From: Trichoplax sp. H2
Taxonomy: Eukaryota; Placozoa; Uniplacotomia; Trichoplacea
DNA length: 64,000 nt
Direction of reading: 5' to 3'
Assembly: GCA_003344405.1 (NCBI GenBank)
Contig: NOWV01000271.1
Location: 1-64,000, forward strand
Below the pieces are notes generated by a model. That model did no database searches and was not told the DNA's origin. It saw nothing but the letters and a program-made list of their open reading frames with translations. Shown here one piece after another: positions 14,518-28,032 of the stretch. Each line of letters opens with the position of its first letter. The first letter of the stretch is position 1. The position numbers were made by a program, and so were the translations under genes.

Positions 14518-14537
14518 NNNNNNNNNNNNNNNNNNNN
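14518..14537. other. Assembly gap (20 N)
   Basis: Twenty consecutive N between the two copies of the same sequence. Confidence 1.
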
Positions 14538-15712
14538 TTTAGATCCTTTCATCATTCCTGTTATAAGTATTTAAAATCGTGATATTTGGAGCAGTTTTTA
14601 AATGGAAATTAAGCCATACCATGGATTAAATGATGCATATGAGTTCGAACTTGCGAAGGTAACCATATGACATATGGTAACTTAACGGCGGCTATGACAT
14701 TTTAAACGACAAATGGTAATACTATCTGTTAAATGAGCACATTATCGTAAACCGTCAGCAAAGCGACGGGAGTTTGCACTAGTATAGATTAAAAAGAGTT
14801 TAATGTTGTAGTGCAGCCCAAATATAGCTTAAGATTATATACAGTATGTGTGAATATCGTGCATGACGTAATTACTAGGCTAATTAAGATAGATACCCTT
14901 GTATAGGTGCTAGATCGTAGAGTGAGATTAAATATGTGAGGATTTGTATTAGTAATTGCAATACGGATTGTAAAAGTTATTAGTCATACTGCTTGGCACC
15001 TCCAGGTACGCTAGAGGTGTGATGTTAGCCTTATTAAGGTAGATAATGATTTATGTGCCACGTAGATACTCTGTACACAATTGTATATAAGCAGGAGATT
15101 TTATCGCCGAAGACAGAGTAGCCATAGATAATCTAGTCCTTGGTAGAAGACGTAATTATTGTAATAAAGTGATTTTTTTTCAAGTTGTGGAAGTCGTTGC
15201 GTTTCGATAGACACTTTATTACAAATGTGTTTATATATCCTGGTTTCAGTAGATGCTTCGAAAATCAAGAAGTTAATGGTTCAAATCTGTTGCTTTAATC
15301 GTTGTTACTACCTTCAATACAAACTTAAGATAGTAGGTTCAGCAAAATATTGATTTTAACTGACGTGATATTATTTAGGTAATAGAACAAAAAGTAGTTT
15401 TTGCGTAATAAACTGATGAGAAAGTTATTAAACATGTTTATAGTCTAGGTTAAATTATTTCAATAATATTAATTTGCGATGCAACGTTTGTAGATTTTCC
15501 TATACGGAATTTACGGGAAAGTTTTATTTTAGTATGTTAGTCTTTTTAATAAATTTTAAGCTATTAATCACCTTCTCTAATTAACTTGTTCCTATATACT
15601 ACTTGATAATCTTTTAGCAATACCTCAAGCTAAGATGTAATGACATACAAAAAATCAAAATCATTTAGCTATAACAAATAAAGTTTCCTCGTTAATTATA
15701 TTAATTGCTCAA
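14538..15712. repeat. Right copy of the duplication (probable allele 2)
   Basis: Matches 13835-14517 with rare single-base differences. Two insertions account for the length difference: about 70 bp near 14709-14780, and a solo LTR plus its 5-bp duplication at 14807-15228. Confidence 0.9.
14807..15223. mobile_element. Solo LTR, family E
   Basis: 417 bp from TGTAGTGC to TTATTACA, flanked by AATGT on both sides (14802-14806, 15224-15228). The left copy of the duplication has one AATGT and no element, which proves an insertion. A 13-bp perfect inverted repeat lies near the 3' end, with arms at 15159-15171 and 15212-15224. Confidence 0.85.
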
Positions 15713-17811
15713 AGACACCTGCTAAAGAAATATCTTCGTCAAAATAGTACCTTGTATCGCTATTAGAAATATTTTAGGTCTTGTGCGATCCTACTTAGTG
15801 GGCCGCTTCGGTCTAGTAGAATTGAATATGAAATCATGCAGTATTTATTTTGAAATCAATGACAATATCAGTAACATTTTACTGTAGCCCAATCAGGTTG
15901 TCCTCCTCGATGATATCTCGAAGTTAGGTTATATGTTTGAAATGAGCCTAATAACAAGTGCTTGAAAATGGATTATGTATTGCTTTCAATATTGCGCTCC
16001 GCCTGTAATGATAATTATGAAGCTATATTAATTTGCCGAATAATTGAAGTTGATATTAGGCCTCAGATAAAAAAATAATACTGGATCTGTTATTTCATTT
16101 TAATTGAATTTAATAATATATCTTGAATTCTTTTAAATGTAATATTACAACCGGCAAAGGGTAAGTCTTTGATATTTTATTCAATTTCTATACAACCATA
16201 TGGTTATCCTTTAAATTTGCTCTTTTATTGCCTAAACGAAAAATGTCTCTAAAATAACTACACTAAGTAAGGTTCAATCTTTGACCAGATTATTGATAGA
16301 TATTGGCAAAATGTTTGGATGCCTTACGAACTTCTCCTTCCTATTTAGAATAATGTGCATTATGATGGTTAAATCATATTTATAGAACATCCTTTCTGAA
16401 TCTAATGAGATCTTTTACTTCTACGGTTGATAGCAATCGAACAACTGGCACATTTTGGCGTAAATTATAACGAAACTATTCTACATCATTTCTTCCCCTA
16501 TCTTTTTTAGGGAAAGGAAATTTGAGAGTATTCCTTGATCAAGCCATGTTGAAATCATAGAGCATTTTCTGGAGTTAGTATTTTATTTAATTATATACCA
16601 ATCACAATATTTGAACCATCATAAACATGCGTAATTCCATTACTAGATAAAAGATGATTACCTTCTCTAAGAAAGAGAGTCTAAGTACAATTGTATTAGT
16701 CATAGAGTAAAGTAGTTGGTGAGATGGTCAAATTGACGGAAAGTCCTACTCTTGAACATAACTAACTTTTTAGATGTAATTTTTGATTCTGATACAATTC
16801 TGATTGATTACCTTGACTGAAACATTTGCGATCACATATTACCTTATTTTAAGCCTGCCAAATTACAATTACTGATACATCTCAATGTTTAGTACAACAA
16901 CATAAATTTGAATGTATCAGGGCTTAATGCAATAATAATGATATCAGCAATTTTTTTAAACAAATAAACAATTTGTTCCTAAATAATTAACACCGCAAAT
17001 ACAGATGTTTTTAAAATATCTCACTAGTTATTGACTTTTGATGATTATCTGCTATTCGATATAACAAAAAATATTATTATATTAGCCCAGTAGATGGGTA
17101 GCACATAGATAAAAATCATATACGCACCCATATGATGTGTATACTCGTATATCTCATCTTTGGATCACAATTCGCCCTTTCCACTTAGCACTCGAACACC
17201 TAATAAAAGTATCTATTAAAATAATGATTACGGAATAAGGTACGATACATAGGTACGAAAATTTATTCAATTTTCTTATTATTTTTACGGTAAATGACAA
17301 TATCAACTTAAATACTTGTAATTGATTCATTGTGATGTTAAAATGAAGGATTACCGGTGCATCATTTTATTCTTTCATTCAATAACTTAGATTAAATTAT
17401 TCTAGCTTTTGTAGCATAATATCAATAGGTTTTCTAATACAGCTTATTAATCATGCACTTTCAATGTGTGCTGTAATAATAATAAAGTCGAATAATATCC
17501 GGTACTAGACTAGATCCATTTTCCGAAATCTGATGTCACAGTGATAGCTCATATCTTAACTCTCGTAAAACTAAGGCAGCGCCAAAATAGGAATTTCCAT
17601 TCAGTATTGGATTTGTCCTAAAATAAGTCTACAGTACCTAAATGAAGTCTATAAAATAAATTATTAGCAACGTTATTATAAATTTTTTAGCTTGTTAGAT
17701 TAGAACACTATATGTAGAATTTTATAATATTATATTTTAATCTTAGTTAATTAAGCAACTAGTTTTTGTCAAACTAGTGACGACTAATAGTTTAAGTGAA
17801 TTATTAATCCT
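15713..17811. other. No gene recognised
   Basis: AT-rich DNA. I found no supported exon or repeat on either strand. Confidence 0.4.
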
Positions 17812-18442
17812 TGTCACAAAAAAGTTTTGCAACAAGATAACTTAATATACGATCAATAAGTCAATTCCTTGAACCACGTATCAAGGAACGATATCTGCAC
17901 TATCACAAACACTTTTGCTCTACTAGCAGACTACGCAAAGACTTAGACGCATCGTATTTTGCGTTAAACACTAAGTTTGAGAATTCACTTTATTTCACGA
18001 TATACTGCATTTATATACTATTCCTTAATAGTTCATGAGTCATAGTTAATACAATTAACATTGGAATCATTTACTGAATTAGATATTACTTATAGCTACT
18101 GCTCCCTTAATGCAGACAACTGTATTAACGAACATAGACATGTAATGACTAATACAGAATAGTCAGATTACGATATGTCCTATCACGGAACATATTTATG
18201 ATAATTTACAGTCTACCATAAGTAAATTACAATCACAATGATTCGAACTGTAAGTAGATGATTTGCATTCCCAATTATAACTATTAATTTCAGCATGTGT
18301 ATAAGTGTCACTGTCATAAAAAGTCAATGCTATATTAAAACACAGTATATCCAAATTAGAAGTTAACTAAATAAGGATAGTCTAACATGAATTATCCTAG
18401 CATAGATATTTCTACTCTAATACAGTATATAATACTGTAACA
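17812..18442 (-). mobile_element. Solo LTR, family A
   Basis: 631 bp, inverted relative to the copies at 34128 and 41381. Ends are TGTCACA and TGTAACA, with a perfect 5-bp duplication ATCCT (807-811 and 443-447 of the respective kilobases). Confidence 0.85.
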
Positions 18443-21400
18443 ATCCTTTACAGGATTATAGCGCTTTTTCTTACTGTCAAATATGGGATTTACAAATAGT
18501 ACATAACTAATCGCTTTAATGTTATAATGAATTCGCTTTTCAAAAGTGAAAATAACCAAAATAGAGCCTATAAATGATGTACCCCGTTAAATATTAGAAA
18601 TGCTTATAGCTGTACGTGAAGAATCATCTTTGTCCGAAAACAGCTTTTACATTTTAGAAGTGTGACAGCTGATTACTGGTCATATGATAAGAATAATTCA
18701 AAATTTTCGCTAAAATTTTGATGATATAAGTGTACTTACCATCACTAAATAGAATTTAGTCAATTGCTGCTGGATTTTAATTAATAGTAATTAGTGTGTA
18801 TTACTATTAACATGCTAATCTTGCAATATTGTGCTTTATAATACCATCGGTATTGACGGAAGTTGTAAGTCGAATTACCGTATTTTTTATTGGTAGTAGC
18901 TCACTGGTGCATGTCAAGTAGCTATGTGTAGCCGAAAGTAACAAAATATCGTTTATCCTGAAGCTTTTCTTCCGATCAAACCGTAATAATTGAAGTAAGT
19001 ACGCGTACTTTACGGTTGTATTATCATTGCAGTGCAAAATATCAGAAGATTCAGAGGCATATTCATGTGAGCCCGGGTATACTAGTTTTATTGATCAGAT
19101 TATTATCGCTCTCTATCACACTATACAATTATTTGACGAGGAAATAAGTTGCTGTTATCGCTAACGTCAATATTTTTGTAATATCTCGGATTGATAAATA
19201 TTTTTGATATGATTGTCGTGGGGATAAATTAATAATTCGGAATATACGTACGTCTCTGCTGCTAATAGAATACAAGCTGTAAGTGAATAATAAAGTACTG
19301 GTATTGAGTAGTTTCAACACGTAAACCAAGCGAATCTTGTAGTTGTTGGGTTTACTTGCTTCCTTTAGTAAATATACGCGTTTATTTAACTGAAAAATTG
19401 TAAATAGTAGTAGAATCAATGCAGGAATGCAGGCTATTTTGATCTCGATTACGTCTCCATTTATTTCTGAATAAGAACATTTAGCATGAAAGATGGCACC
19501 AGCATCTGCCGTTTTTACGAATTTCTTACGGTGTAGGGTTCCATAGTGATATATGAAGCACAATATACACCAGGACCAGACAAAAAATGAGAACCTGGTA
19601 TTTATCTTGAATCAAGAGAGCTAACAGTCAAATCATAGCAAAAAATATAAACTAAATAGCAATATAGAAGCATATGTATCTAATAAAACAGATTAGAATA
19701 CTGTATCAAAAGCATCGTGAAATTACTGCAACTGCTTGCATTCGGATCCATACTTGTGTGAAGAAACTTTCACTAACTAATGCTTATCTTCTTTTCGCCA
19801 GATAATATAATTTGGTATTTGTTAAAAATACCGTTATCAATGACATTACATATTCTTTTATAGATAAACGGATAGTTTTATAACATTGTCTTAGTACTGA
19901 TAACTAATGATTACGTAAATTGACTATAAACTGACTGGCTTTTCAATAAAGTTTGGATTCAGTTTTATTTAAAGAGTGAATAGTGATTACCATTCCTCCT
20001 GATGATAGGAAATCGTTAGTATACAGAGTCGTACCATAAGTAAATGCCAGGGAGGATAAACCTGACAGTAGGCTCATAGTCTTAGTTTTTTTGAGTAGTT
20101 TAACTTTTCCTTGCTACAAATTTAGATTTGTAACGATAATATAGGAAGAACATTACTGAAAAGTGTATACAGTACAATTTAACATCTTTCTATAAGAAAT
20201 AGTTTCGCATTCGGAGTGGAAAAAGCGATTTACCGTATTAAAACTTGCCAAATCAACGATAATCAGTAATATCTGTCGCAACAATTTTACAGAAACAAAG
20301 TTTAGTCACGTAAATTACATTCTTTAAATGAATTTTATACACCTTATGTATCAGCATGGTATGTATAAATACTATGCTAATCTCTTTAAATAGCGTAAAT
20401 TGTCAGTTATTAACGATAGAATTTAGCAGCTTTTATTTGAATAAATTTTACAACTCAAATTTTATAAAATTCGTAAGCAAAAGCTAATTACCCTTTCGCT
20501 TGAGGTTATACCGTTATAGCTACTGCATGCAGATAAGCAATGAAGCCTCATATCACAGTAAAAATCAAAATCAAAATTGATCTTCACAAATTGTTCTCTC
20601 TTCTTAACTCTGATTATGAGAATTACTGATGTACGAAACAAAATAAAGAATGATTGCGATTGCAATAAAATAGTATTTGATACGTATTATAGTCATAGAG
20701 TGTTGATATTTGTGCAGGCTTGAGGCAAAAATTACTCAGTCTAGCTTTTAGCAAAAATTTAAAGGTTTCAGTATCAAGCAGATTGTTTTACCATATGTAA
20801 TCAAATTTTTGATCTCTACATCGACCAAATTCCGGCCGTAAATCTAAGTGAATGACAAATAGCTATAAAAACGAGGATTACAGTTGAAGTCAGATAGATA
20901 ATCACAATGGCTACAACAATTATATTGGTAATTTAAATAAGGAAGCTTAAAATAGAGAAAAGCTATTTATAGCTCACATTTTACTCCAGTGAAATTTACG
21001 CAATTGAACTAATACATCAATTATTTCTCCTATTGGAATAAATACTGCCATCAATGTACTCCATCGGTGATCATGGCTGTGCAAAGCGTTATTGTGCTGT
21101 ACGTTAATTACCACTTCGGTCTTTATGTTTTATACATGATAACGATTTTATTAAGCGCAATCAATAATTTATGACTTTGTTTTCTTTTTATTCTACCAAT
21201 GAAATAAACTACAGTAGCCTTTAATAACTAATTATGGAGCGATTGCAATTATTCAGAATTTAATCTAATTCATTCTTATCTTTAAGACTTATAATCCTAA
21301 AAGAGCCGATGTTCTCCTCTATATAAGTTTAGATTTGGATATTTCTTCGTTAATGTAACAGTATTAAAATGCTATCATGGTTTGTATTCGTAAGCTGATG

Positions 21401-23405
21401 AAAAATTGCTATTAATAGATTGTTGTACAGACTCAAACAATAGCTGAAATTCATGTCTTGATTAAAACTGGTGTGCCACAATTAATTTACATTTTACTCG
21501 TATGTTACTTCTACTGGAATACATCTCAAAAATATTAGACGATAGAATTTAAGGCTTGCGTATTGAAGCTAGTTAATACATAAAATTTTAACAAAAGTAA
21601 TACTCTTTGTAATATCGATTCTGTTAGCGACATTATCGACACTTATAATTTTAGGTTGGGAAAGTTATAAATTTACTGTTATGACTGCAACTTTACTTTA
21701 TTAAATGTCAGCGGGAAATAGAGTAACTCGATAATAATGATATGATATCATGTTTAGTAAGCTTATTTTAGTTCCATAACTGCTCTAGACACAAGCTATT
21801 AATCGATTTTTTGGTATCTTGCCATAGAAATTAAGTGATTTGAAAAACCTACATACCTAATTACGTACAATATCAATCAGCTAATTGTCGGCATACTTTT
21901 GTACATATTTCAAGCTCTGATGATAACGGAGCGAAAACCATTTAACAGTCATGTTCTGGTAGCTACCGCAAACATTAGTTACATACCATAGCTACGGGCT
22001 CTTGTGATGAACAGAGCACGCAATAGCTATAATTTATATGATCAATATAACCGTAATCGATAACGCTAAATATTGCTATACTATTTTCTTGAATACTAAA
22101 AGTAAAGGAATAATACCATAGTAGTAAATGCTTATAATTACATTCTTCTTATTTTGTAACTACAAGTACTATGAAGCAATATTCGTAAATTATAGATCTA
22201 TTATATCTTTTATTTGCAAGCAAATTTCTTTCCTGAGAAAGGAATGACGTGGTCTGTAATTAATTTAAGAGTAATACACGGAAAATTTTAGTAAACAAAA
22301 TGCATAATTTATGTCAGTACTACAGATCACTTCATTTGTATACTCGTATTTAAGATGCAAAATATATTAAACAATACCCGATTACATTGACAACCATGGC
22401 CGTGGCAACTAGAATTTACTGAGTAATTGCTGACCTTACTTAGGAAAGCTGGTATCATTAAAAATCTTTTCATTTAATGTTTGTAGTTGATTAGAGGCAA
22501 AAATGATCATTAAATCTTACTATCGTATATAACTTTATAGTCTTAAGAACGACTTAAAGGTGATATGATTTTGGCCATTAAATTTGATCTTATTCTGTAT
22601 TTCGAACACTAAAAGCGCAATACCGAAATCAGAATATAACAGATTCAGTATGAAATTTTTATCGTATTTAAAAGCTAGAATTTTTCAGACTATGAGTTGC
22701 GAAAGTACTTAGTAGCGAAGTCAAAGCATTGAATAGATAGAATTTCTTTATTTATAATAGTCAATTCTTTTGAGACAAACGTAAGAATATTACGACTAAT
22801 GAATATGGAAATAAGCAATTATAATTGGACACAACCTTTCTGGTAACATTATTCTTAATTACATGATATTTTGGTTCCAGATACAATTCTATATAAGAGA
22901 ATAGTATTTATTCTAGATCCATAGGCCTACCAAAGCTTTAAATTCTTTGTAAATGCTTGACGTACGTAGCACTTTAAAGAAATTTGAGATCTTAATACTG
23001 TAATATAACTGCAATTATATTGATATACTATAGTAATGTTATGAACAAGTCACTATTTTATACATCTAGTGGTGGTCATAAATTTTACCCAAACACAACA
23101 TCTAGAAATGTGACTACCATATAACGTTTAAACACAATATTTTAAATAAGTAGTCCGCGATTCGTAAAGAGATAAACGATTTAATAATCGTTACTAATCG
23201 ATATACGTATACGTCACTGGATCATTATAGATACCAAAGATGAGAAAATAATTGCCATTAGAGCCTTAAACGAGTATATGAATAAATTGTAAAATTCTTA
23301 GGATACGTGATCTCAAAATTACGTTTGTGCATGCAATAATAATAGAAATGAAATCGATTTTAGTTTAGCTTTTATATAGATTATCAGTCGCAAACAGGAT
23401 AAATT
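18443..23405. other. Mostly non-coding
   Basis: Apart from the doubtful membrane frame at 19129-19563 I see no gene. The shorter frames here (18807-19037, 20462-20665, minus) have no splice or motif support. Confidence 0.35.
19129..19563 (-). CDS. Doubtful membrane-protein open frame
   Basis: A 144-codon frame with one clear hydrophobic segment (IACIPALILLLFTIFQL), a basic loop (KRVYLLKEASKPNNYK), and a second segment (VLKLLNTSTLLFTYSLYSI). The pattern recalls the N-terminal membrane domain (TMD0) of ABCC transporters, but I could not find adjoining exons of such a gene. It may be one exon, a remnant, or chance. A possible donor (GTATTC) follows the second segment. Confidence 0.2.
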   Translation of the reverse strand: MCFIYHYGTLHRKKFVKTADAGAIFHAKCSYSEINGDVIEIKIACIPALILLLFTIFQLNKRVYLLKEASKPNNYKIRLVYVLKLLNTSTLLFTYSLYSISSRDVRIFRIINLSPRQSYQKYLSIRDITKILTLAITATYFLVK

Positions 23406-24057
23406 TTATTTCAAGCTATTCATTTCTTTAGTCATTTCGCAGGCACCTGTACTGGTAAACTCAAAATTAACTTCATCATTGCAGCCAACCATAATATCTA
23501 TAACGTTACATTCCGTATGGGTTTCGTTTCTACCAGAGTCGCAGCATGATGTGTAAACAGGATAAAACTCACTGGATAGTTGGCGTTTTGATTCAGTGTG
23601 TTGTAAGAATTGGTTAGATTCTTTTCTAGACACCGTAAGCTCCTCAGGCACGCCTACAAATAATTGAATATAAAATTGGAGTAGTGTAAAATAGTTATCT
23701 AAGTTAGAAGTTTGGTGTCCTATTTACTATGAGATAGTTACGAAAGTTAGAGTTATATATTATTCCAAGCCTAAAATTGAAATAAAAGTACCGACTGGTA
23801 TAAGCCATACCTGCGACACTTCTCTTTTCATCTTCGGGTTTAATATGAAGCGGATTTTCCGCTTTACAGATATAATTGTACTTTAACTGATACTTTGTAA
23901 AGCCAGTTAACTTGCATAGATTCCATGACTGTGAAACAAATGTGCGAACTTCTTGGCAATTTAAAGTATCATATTCTATAACTTCTATCTCCAAGCATGA
24001 AATTAGAGAATAGGTCGTTAGCCAATAGAGAACTTTAAATAATTTTATTTTCAGCAT
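23406..24057 (-). CDS. Insulin/relaxin-like peptide precursor 2 (8 Cys)
   Basis: Paralogue of the gene at 7306-10184, also exactly 164 residues, with exons 23811-24057 (start at 24057) and 23406-23653. It has the same phase-1 intron in the connecting peptide, here only 157 bp. Residues 1-20 form a signal peptide (KVLYWLTTYSLIS). The B-like segment has Cys34, Cys48 and Cys64, the same C-x13-C-x15-C spacing. A KR at 78-79 and another at 105-106 are likely processing sites, and the second releases the A-like segment. That segment has Cys119, 120, 131, 140 and 154 (CC-x10-C-x8-C-x13-C). The loop after CC is five residues longer than in paralogue 1, and the rest of the spacing is identical. An additional Cys21 sits at the predicted signal cleavage point. 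Hormone role and receptor are inferred. Confidence 0.7.
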
Positions 24058-27000
24058 GATAAAATTGTAGAACAAAATAACGATTAAATGGATTGCTGTG
24101 GAATGATTACATCGTGTCATAGTGCCTATTTATCTAATAACGGAATAATAGGTTTCATTGTCCTTCACTTTATGTAATATGCAAATAACTTCTGCAGAGT
24201 TGAATTTTAAAAAAAATTATATTTTAATCGATTGATAAATTTTTATTCAAGTTTCTGTATTACATGCTCTTGATATAAGTGGGATATTACGTTTACCGAA
24301 TTCATTTACAAAAGTAAATTAGCGATAATCAATCAATAATTTAAAGATTCTCAATATTCCAGTAAAGTATTCACGATAAATGTCTTTCAGTAAAACACTT
24401 ATGATATTATTTATCGTAGATTACCAATCAGTTTTTAAATAGGCATACTACATGAAGTGTTCATCAAATAGAAGCTTCTACTATTATGATTCTTCATAAA
24501 TACTTCACATCGAGCTTTCTTTCATATTCGATTTTGCCCCTTTCTTCCGCTCTCCTTCGTGACCTTTCATTTCGAATAAATGATTTTCATTTATTGCTTA
24601 TACATCGATGTTTGTGCCTTTTATCATTTATTATAGATACTATTCTTATTACTAACTTATTAAAAATTTAATACAGGTCCACGTAGTACGCTAAAGTAAG
24701 ACAGGTAATGGTTAGTTTATTAGCTGGCAATTCCAGTTTTAAGCAAGAAGTACTTTTCTCCGGGTTGATAAAAAGGCGAATTAAATATTAGGGCTACTGT
24801 CTCTTTCCTAATTTGTGTTTTAGGGAATGTTATCACTAGCTCCATCAACTAGCAATTGCTAAGCTTTCATCCGTTAGTAGTATCGACCTTAGACTATTAC
24901 TGTAGTATTATAAACTAATTTACTTATAATTAACTCCCATATTTCAACAGCAAGGGTATAAATGTTCGTTTCTATTTGTCAATAAAAGAGCACCAAGGTC
25001 CTGTTCTATTTGAGCTAGTTTGGTATTTTGAATAGTTTTTGTATTCAAATGGACAAGGAATGGAAAAATATTAATACATCTGGCATCATGATTGGTTCAT
25101 CTTTAGGGCTTATGAATAGATATAAAAAATATAATGTCAATTTTCTAAAAATTTATGGAATATTCCTGTAATCAAATGGTGTAGTACTGTTTCCATTTAT
25201 AACCCTCTATCATGTAGAAACGTCAAGAAAACTAAGGTGATTGATCCAAGTTAGAATTATAAATAAATTCTAAAAGCAAGTCAAGCTTGCATGTGCTATT
25301 CTATTGGACAAATTTCAAGTCCATTATGAATATCCGGACTACATATCGTTTATTAATATCCTGATAATAGAGTCAATAGTCTTTATTAGGCTGTAGCTAT
25401 TAATGTATTGACTTCAGGAAGTAAATCTTTATCTACGTTGTTTTAATCTAGGCTGTAGCGCTATAACTTTGCCGCTTTCTTTTGTGAAATTTGAATTGGT
25501 TTATTTTCATTAATGGAAATATATATTTTATCAATTAAGACTATCAAATTTATTCGAGTATTATATTTAGGCACGAAATAATTGAAAATTTTATTATCAC
25601 AATCAACGGTAAACAAATAATCTACCATGATTCTATTGTTAAATTGTTACCGTTTTTAAAGAAATAAAAATTATGTTCTTAATCGTCGTACTCTATTGAT
25701 TTTCATTTAATGCAATGTAATTAGATACGGCTGTAGAAGAATCTTAATATGCATTAGGTTTGACAATTTCCGCATCTGTGCTCAATCTCAGAAAATATGG
25801 GGATAAGAATTTGTAAGAGGGTTGATGATTCAGGCAAATATCGTAATTTTCCGATATCATAAATAGTTACGGTCATTAGCTAGGCGTACCTTTGGCAGAT
25901 AATTTTTGATTTTAATTGATGTATTAGATTATCAATCTACGAATTAAAACTTGAAAACTTACGTATTTTAGTGGCTTCATATGGGTTTTCCTGCTGTTAT
26001 TGCATTAGACCCACCGATTGATATCAATTCATTTCTGGAAATTAATTCAACAGTATTCGTATTTATTACAAGTCAATTTAAACGGGAGGGAGTTCTCCAT
26101 AAGTAAAGCTCGAATGAAGGAAATAAGTGATAAAGTAGATTTACACACGGTATTATTTATATAAAATTGTGCGAATCGATCAGTTGCATACTAAATATAC
26201 AAGAATAATGGTATTTCTAACTTGATGCTTTTGCTAAAATTACTAATTGGTAGGTTAGCTAACTATGCTTATGGTTTATTGCAAAATGGTGAAATAATTT
26301 TAGTGATTTCGGCTTCTACGTGTTTCCTGAACCTAGCACAAAGTGAATTAAATTGTGATATCCTCTCCTCTGTAGTACTCAGTGGTGATCTCAAAGTTTA
26401 CGGTAAGCGACATAATAATCGATTTAATTTACATTATTAATATGACAAAACCACAAAAATAACTTACATGACAGCTCCAATAGCTGTCTTTGCTGAGGCA
26501 TTACGAGTAAATTAAATTAAATGATTCCGTGTTCTAGTTTTGTCTTAGAAATTTAAATTATTATTAATTGATACGTTTTTACATTTCCTGCAGGGAAACT
26601 TGTCTATTCAAAGTATTTCAATTTACTTGCATGAGTCAAGGTACATGTCAGTGATTTTTAGACGCATTTACAATTTGCAACCATAATCAAATAGTGAAAT
26701 CTTGACTTATCGCCTGGCAAATGCGAACAAGTGCAAATAATATGTCAGTGATACGAGCAATTGCATTGTACAGATTTTAGGCCCTTAGTAAATGCTTATA
26801 GAAAGAATACAACTAAAGATTTCAATAAAGGATCATGCATCAAAGAAACACTTTAATATTACTGATAGCAAAGCAATAATTCTGAATTTTATCAGTACAC
26901 TGCCCAGATCCATGATGTTTTGTAGTGATATTAATACTTAGCCTCTGGTATCAATACGTGGCGATAAGTTTGATCTAAGTTAGTTCTGGTATTAGCAACA

Positions 27001-27206
27001 GTCACTAATTTGATAATTAATTTAAGATAATTCGCATACTGTTGTAACCCTCACTTATGCCAAAGAGTTTTACAAAGAACTTTAGTGCGGGCACAATAAC
27101 TGGCGCTACTATCCTAGCTTTTCCAGTTTCTATGTAAGCGATATATGAGAATTTAATTTTTCATCTGTAATCCGCAGATAATTAAATAATTGCTACCTTT
27201 TTCGAG
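24058..27206. other. No firm gene
   Basis: AT-rich DNA upstream of insulin-like gene 2. A plus-strand frame within 26222-26440 contains a possible internal exon (about 26304-26401) after TTTTAG. It encodes ISASTCFLNLAQSELNCD and ends at a GTAAGC donor. I could not attach it to other exons. Confidence 0.3.
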
Positions 27207-28032
27207 CACTAGCTTAGCTGATCAGTTCCAGCTGGTCATTTGCAGGATCTTTTGACTATTATAGCTAAGAATATTCTTACGTTTTTCTTTAGTACATTTG
27301 TGATATATACCAATCACGAAATTCCAAATTTTAGAAAAATTAGGGCTTTATTGAATCTTATACAAAGATTAACTACACAACTCTACTCTAGCCGAATACT
27401 ACTTCTAAAGACTTCTACAACGAACTAACAGAATAATCTAAAGTTGCATGCTTTTATACTTTTCGTAGCATTCGCAGCTACAATCCGCATGGCAACCTTT
27501 TACCTTATTTTACACATAGTTAAATTATTCTTAGTAAGACTATTCTACTGCGGACCATCATTAATCCAATATGGATACGACTACAGTACTTACGTAGACA
27601 TTATTCACACCAGCCAAAGTACAATGAATTAACCATATCCTAATATATGATTTACTGTTCTATTTTTACCTATAGCCATATTAGTAACTCAACACCTTAC
27701 TGTATATAGTCATCTGTACTCTAGCATAGCGTCTCTACCACTACAGTCTATAGTTACAGCTACCAAATATCTCTTAGGATAAATATCTACCGTAAATTAT
27801 ACTACACATGGCTAACAGTCTACAATCACAATACTAAGTTACATTACAACATTTTACGACTAAGTTTAACGAAAATAAAGTGAAGTATTTAAACCTATTA
27901 CTCATTAGTAGCCATATTGTGTAGCTGAGAGTTAGTTCAACTACGATAGGTCCCTAAGTTAGTTAGGAACACCAGTACTAGTGAAGATAGTGTTTAAGAC
28001 CCGGCTTCTCGTTACAAAGGAGATTTGTAACA
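27207..28032 (+). mobile_element. Partial LTR, family C, interrupted by a family D LTR
   Basis: Segments 27207-27298 and 27854-28032 match the right half of the intact family C LTR at 54751-55361 and end in the same way (GATTTGTAACA). Similarity starts abruptly at CACTAGCTTAGC, so the upstream part is missing or unrecognisable. A family D element sits in the middle. Confidence 0.75.
27299..27848 (+). mobile_element. Solo LTR, family D (nested)
   Basis: 550 bp from TGTGATATATACC to GTTACATTACA, with a perfect ACATT duplication (27294-27298, 27849-27853). The uninterrupted family C copy at about 55180 shows the host sequence without it. The open frames here (27240-27428, 27444-27632) are chance frames in the LTR. 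Confidence 0.85.

Noticed and set aside
27444-27632. A 62-codon membrane-like open frame suggesting a mitochondrial insertion.
   Set aside because: It lies wholly inside the family D LTR, and the second copy at 62.7 kb breaks the frame.
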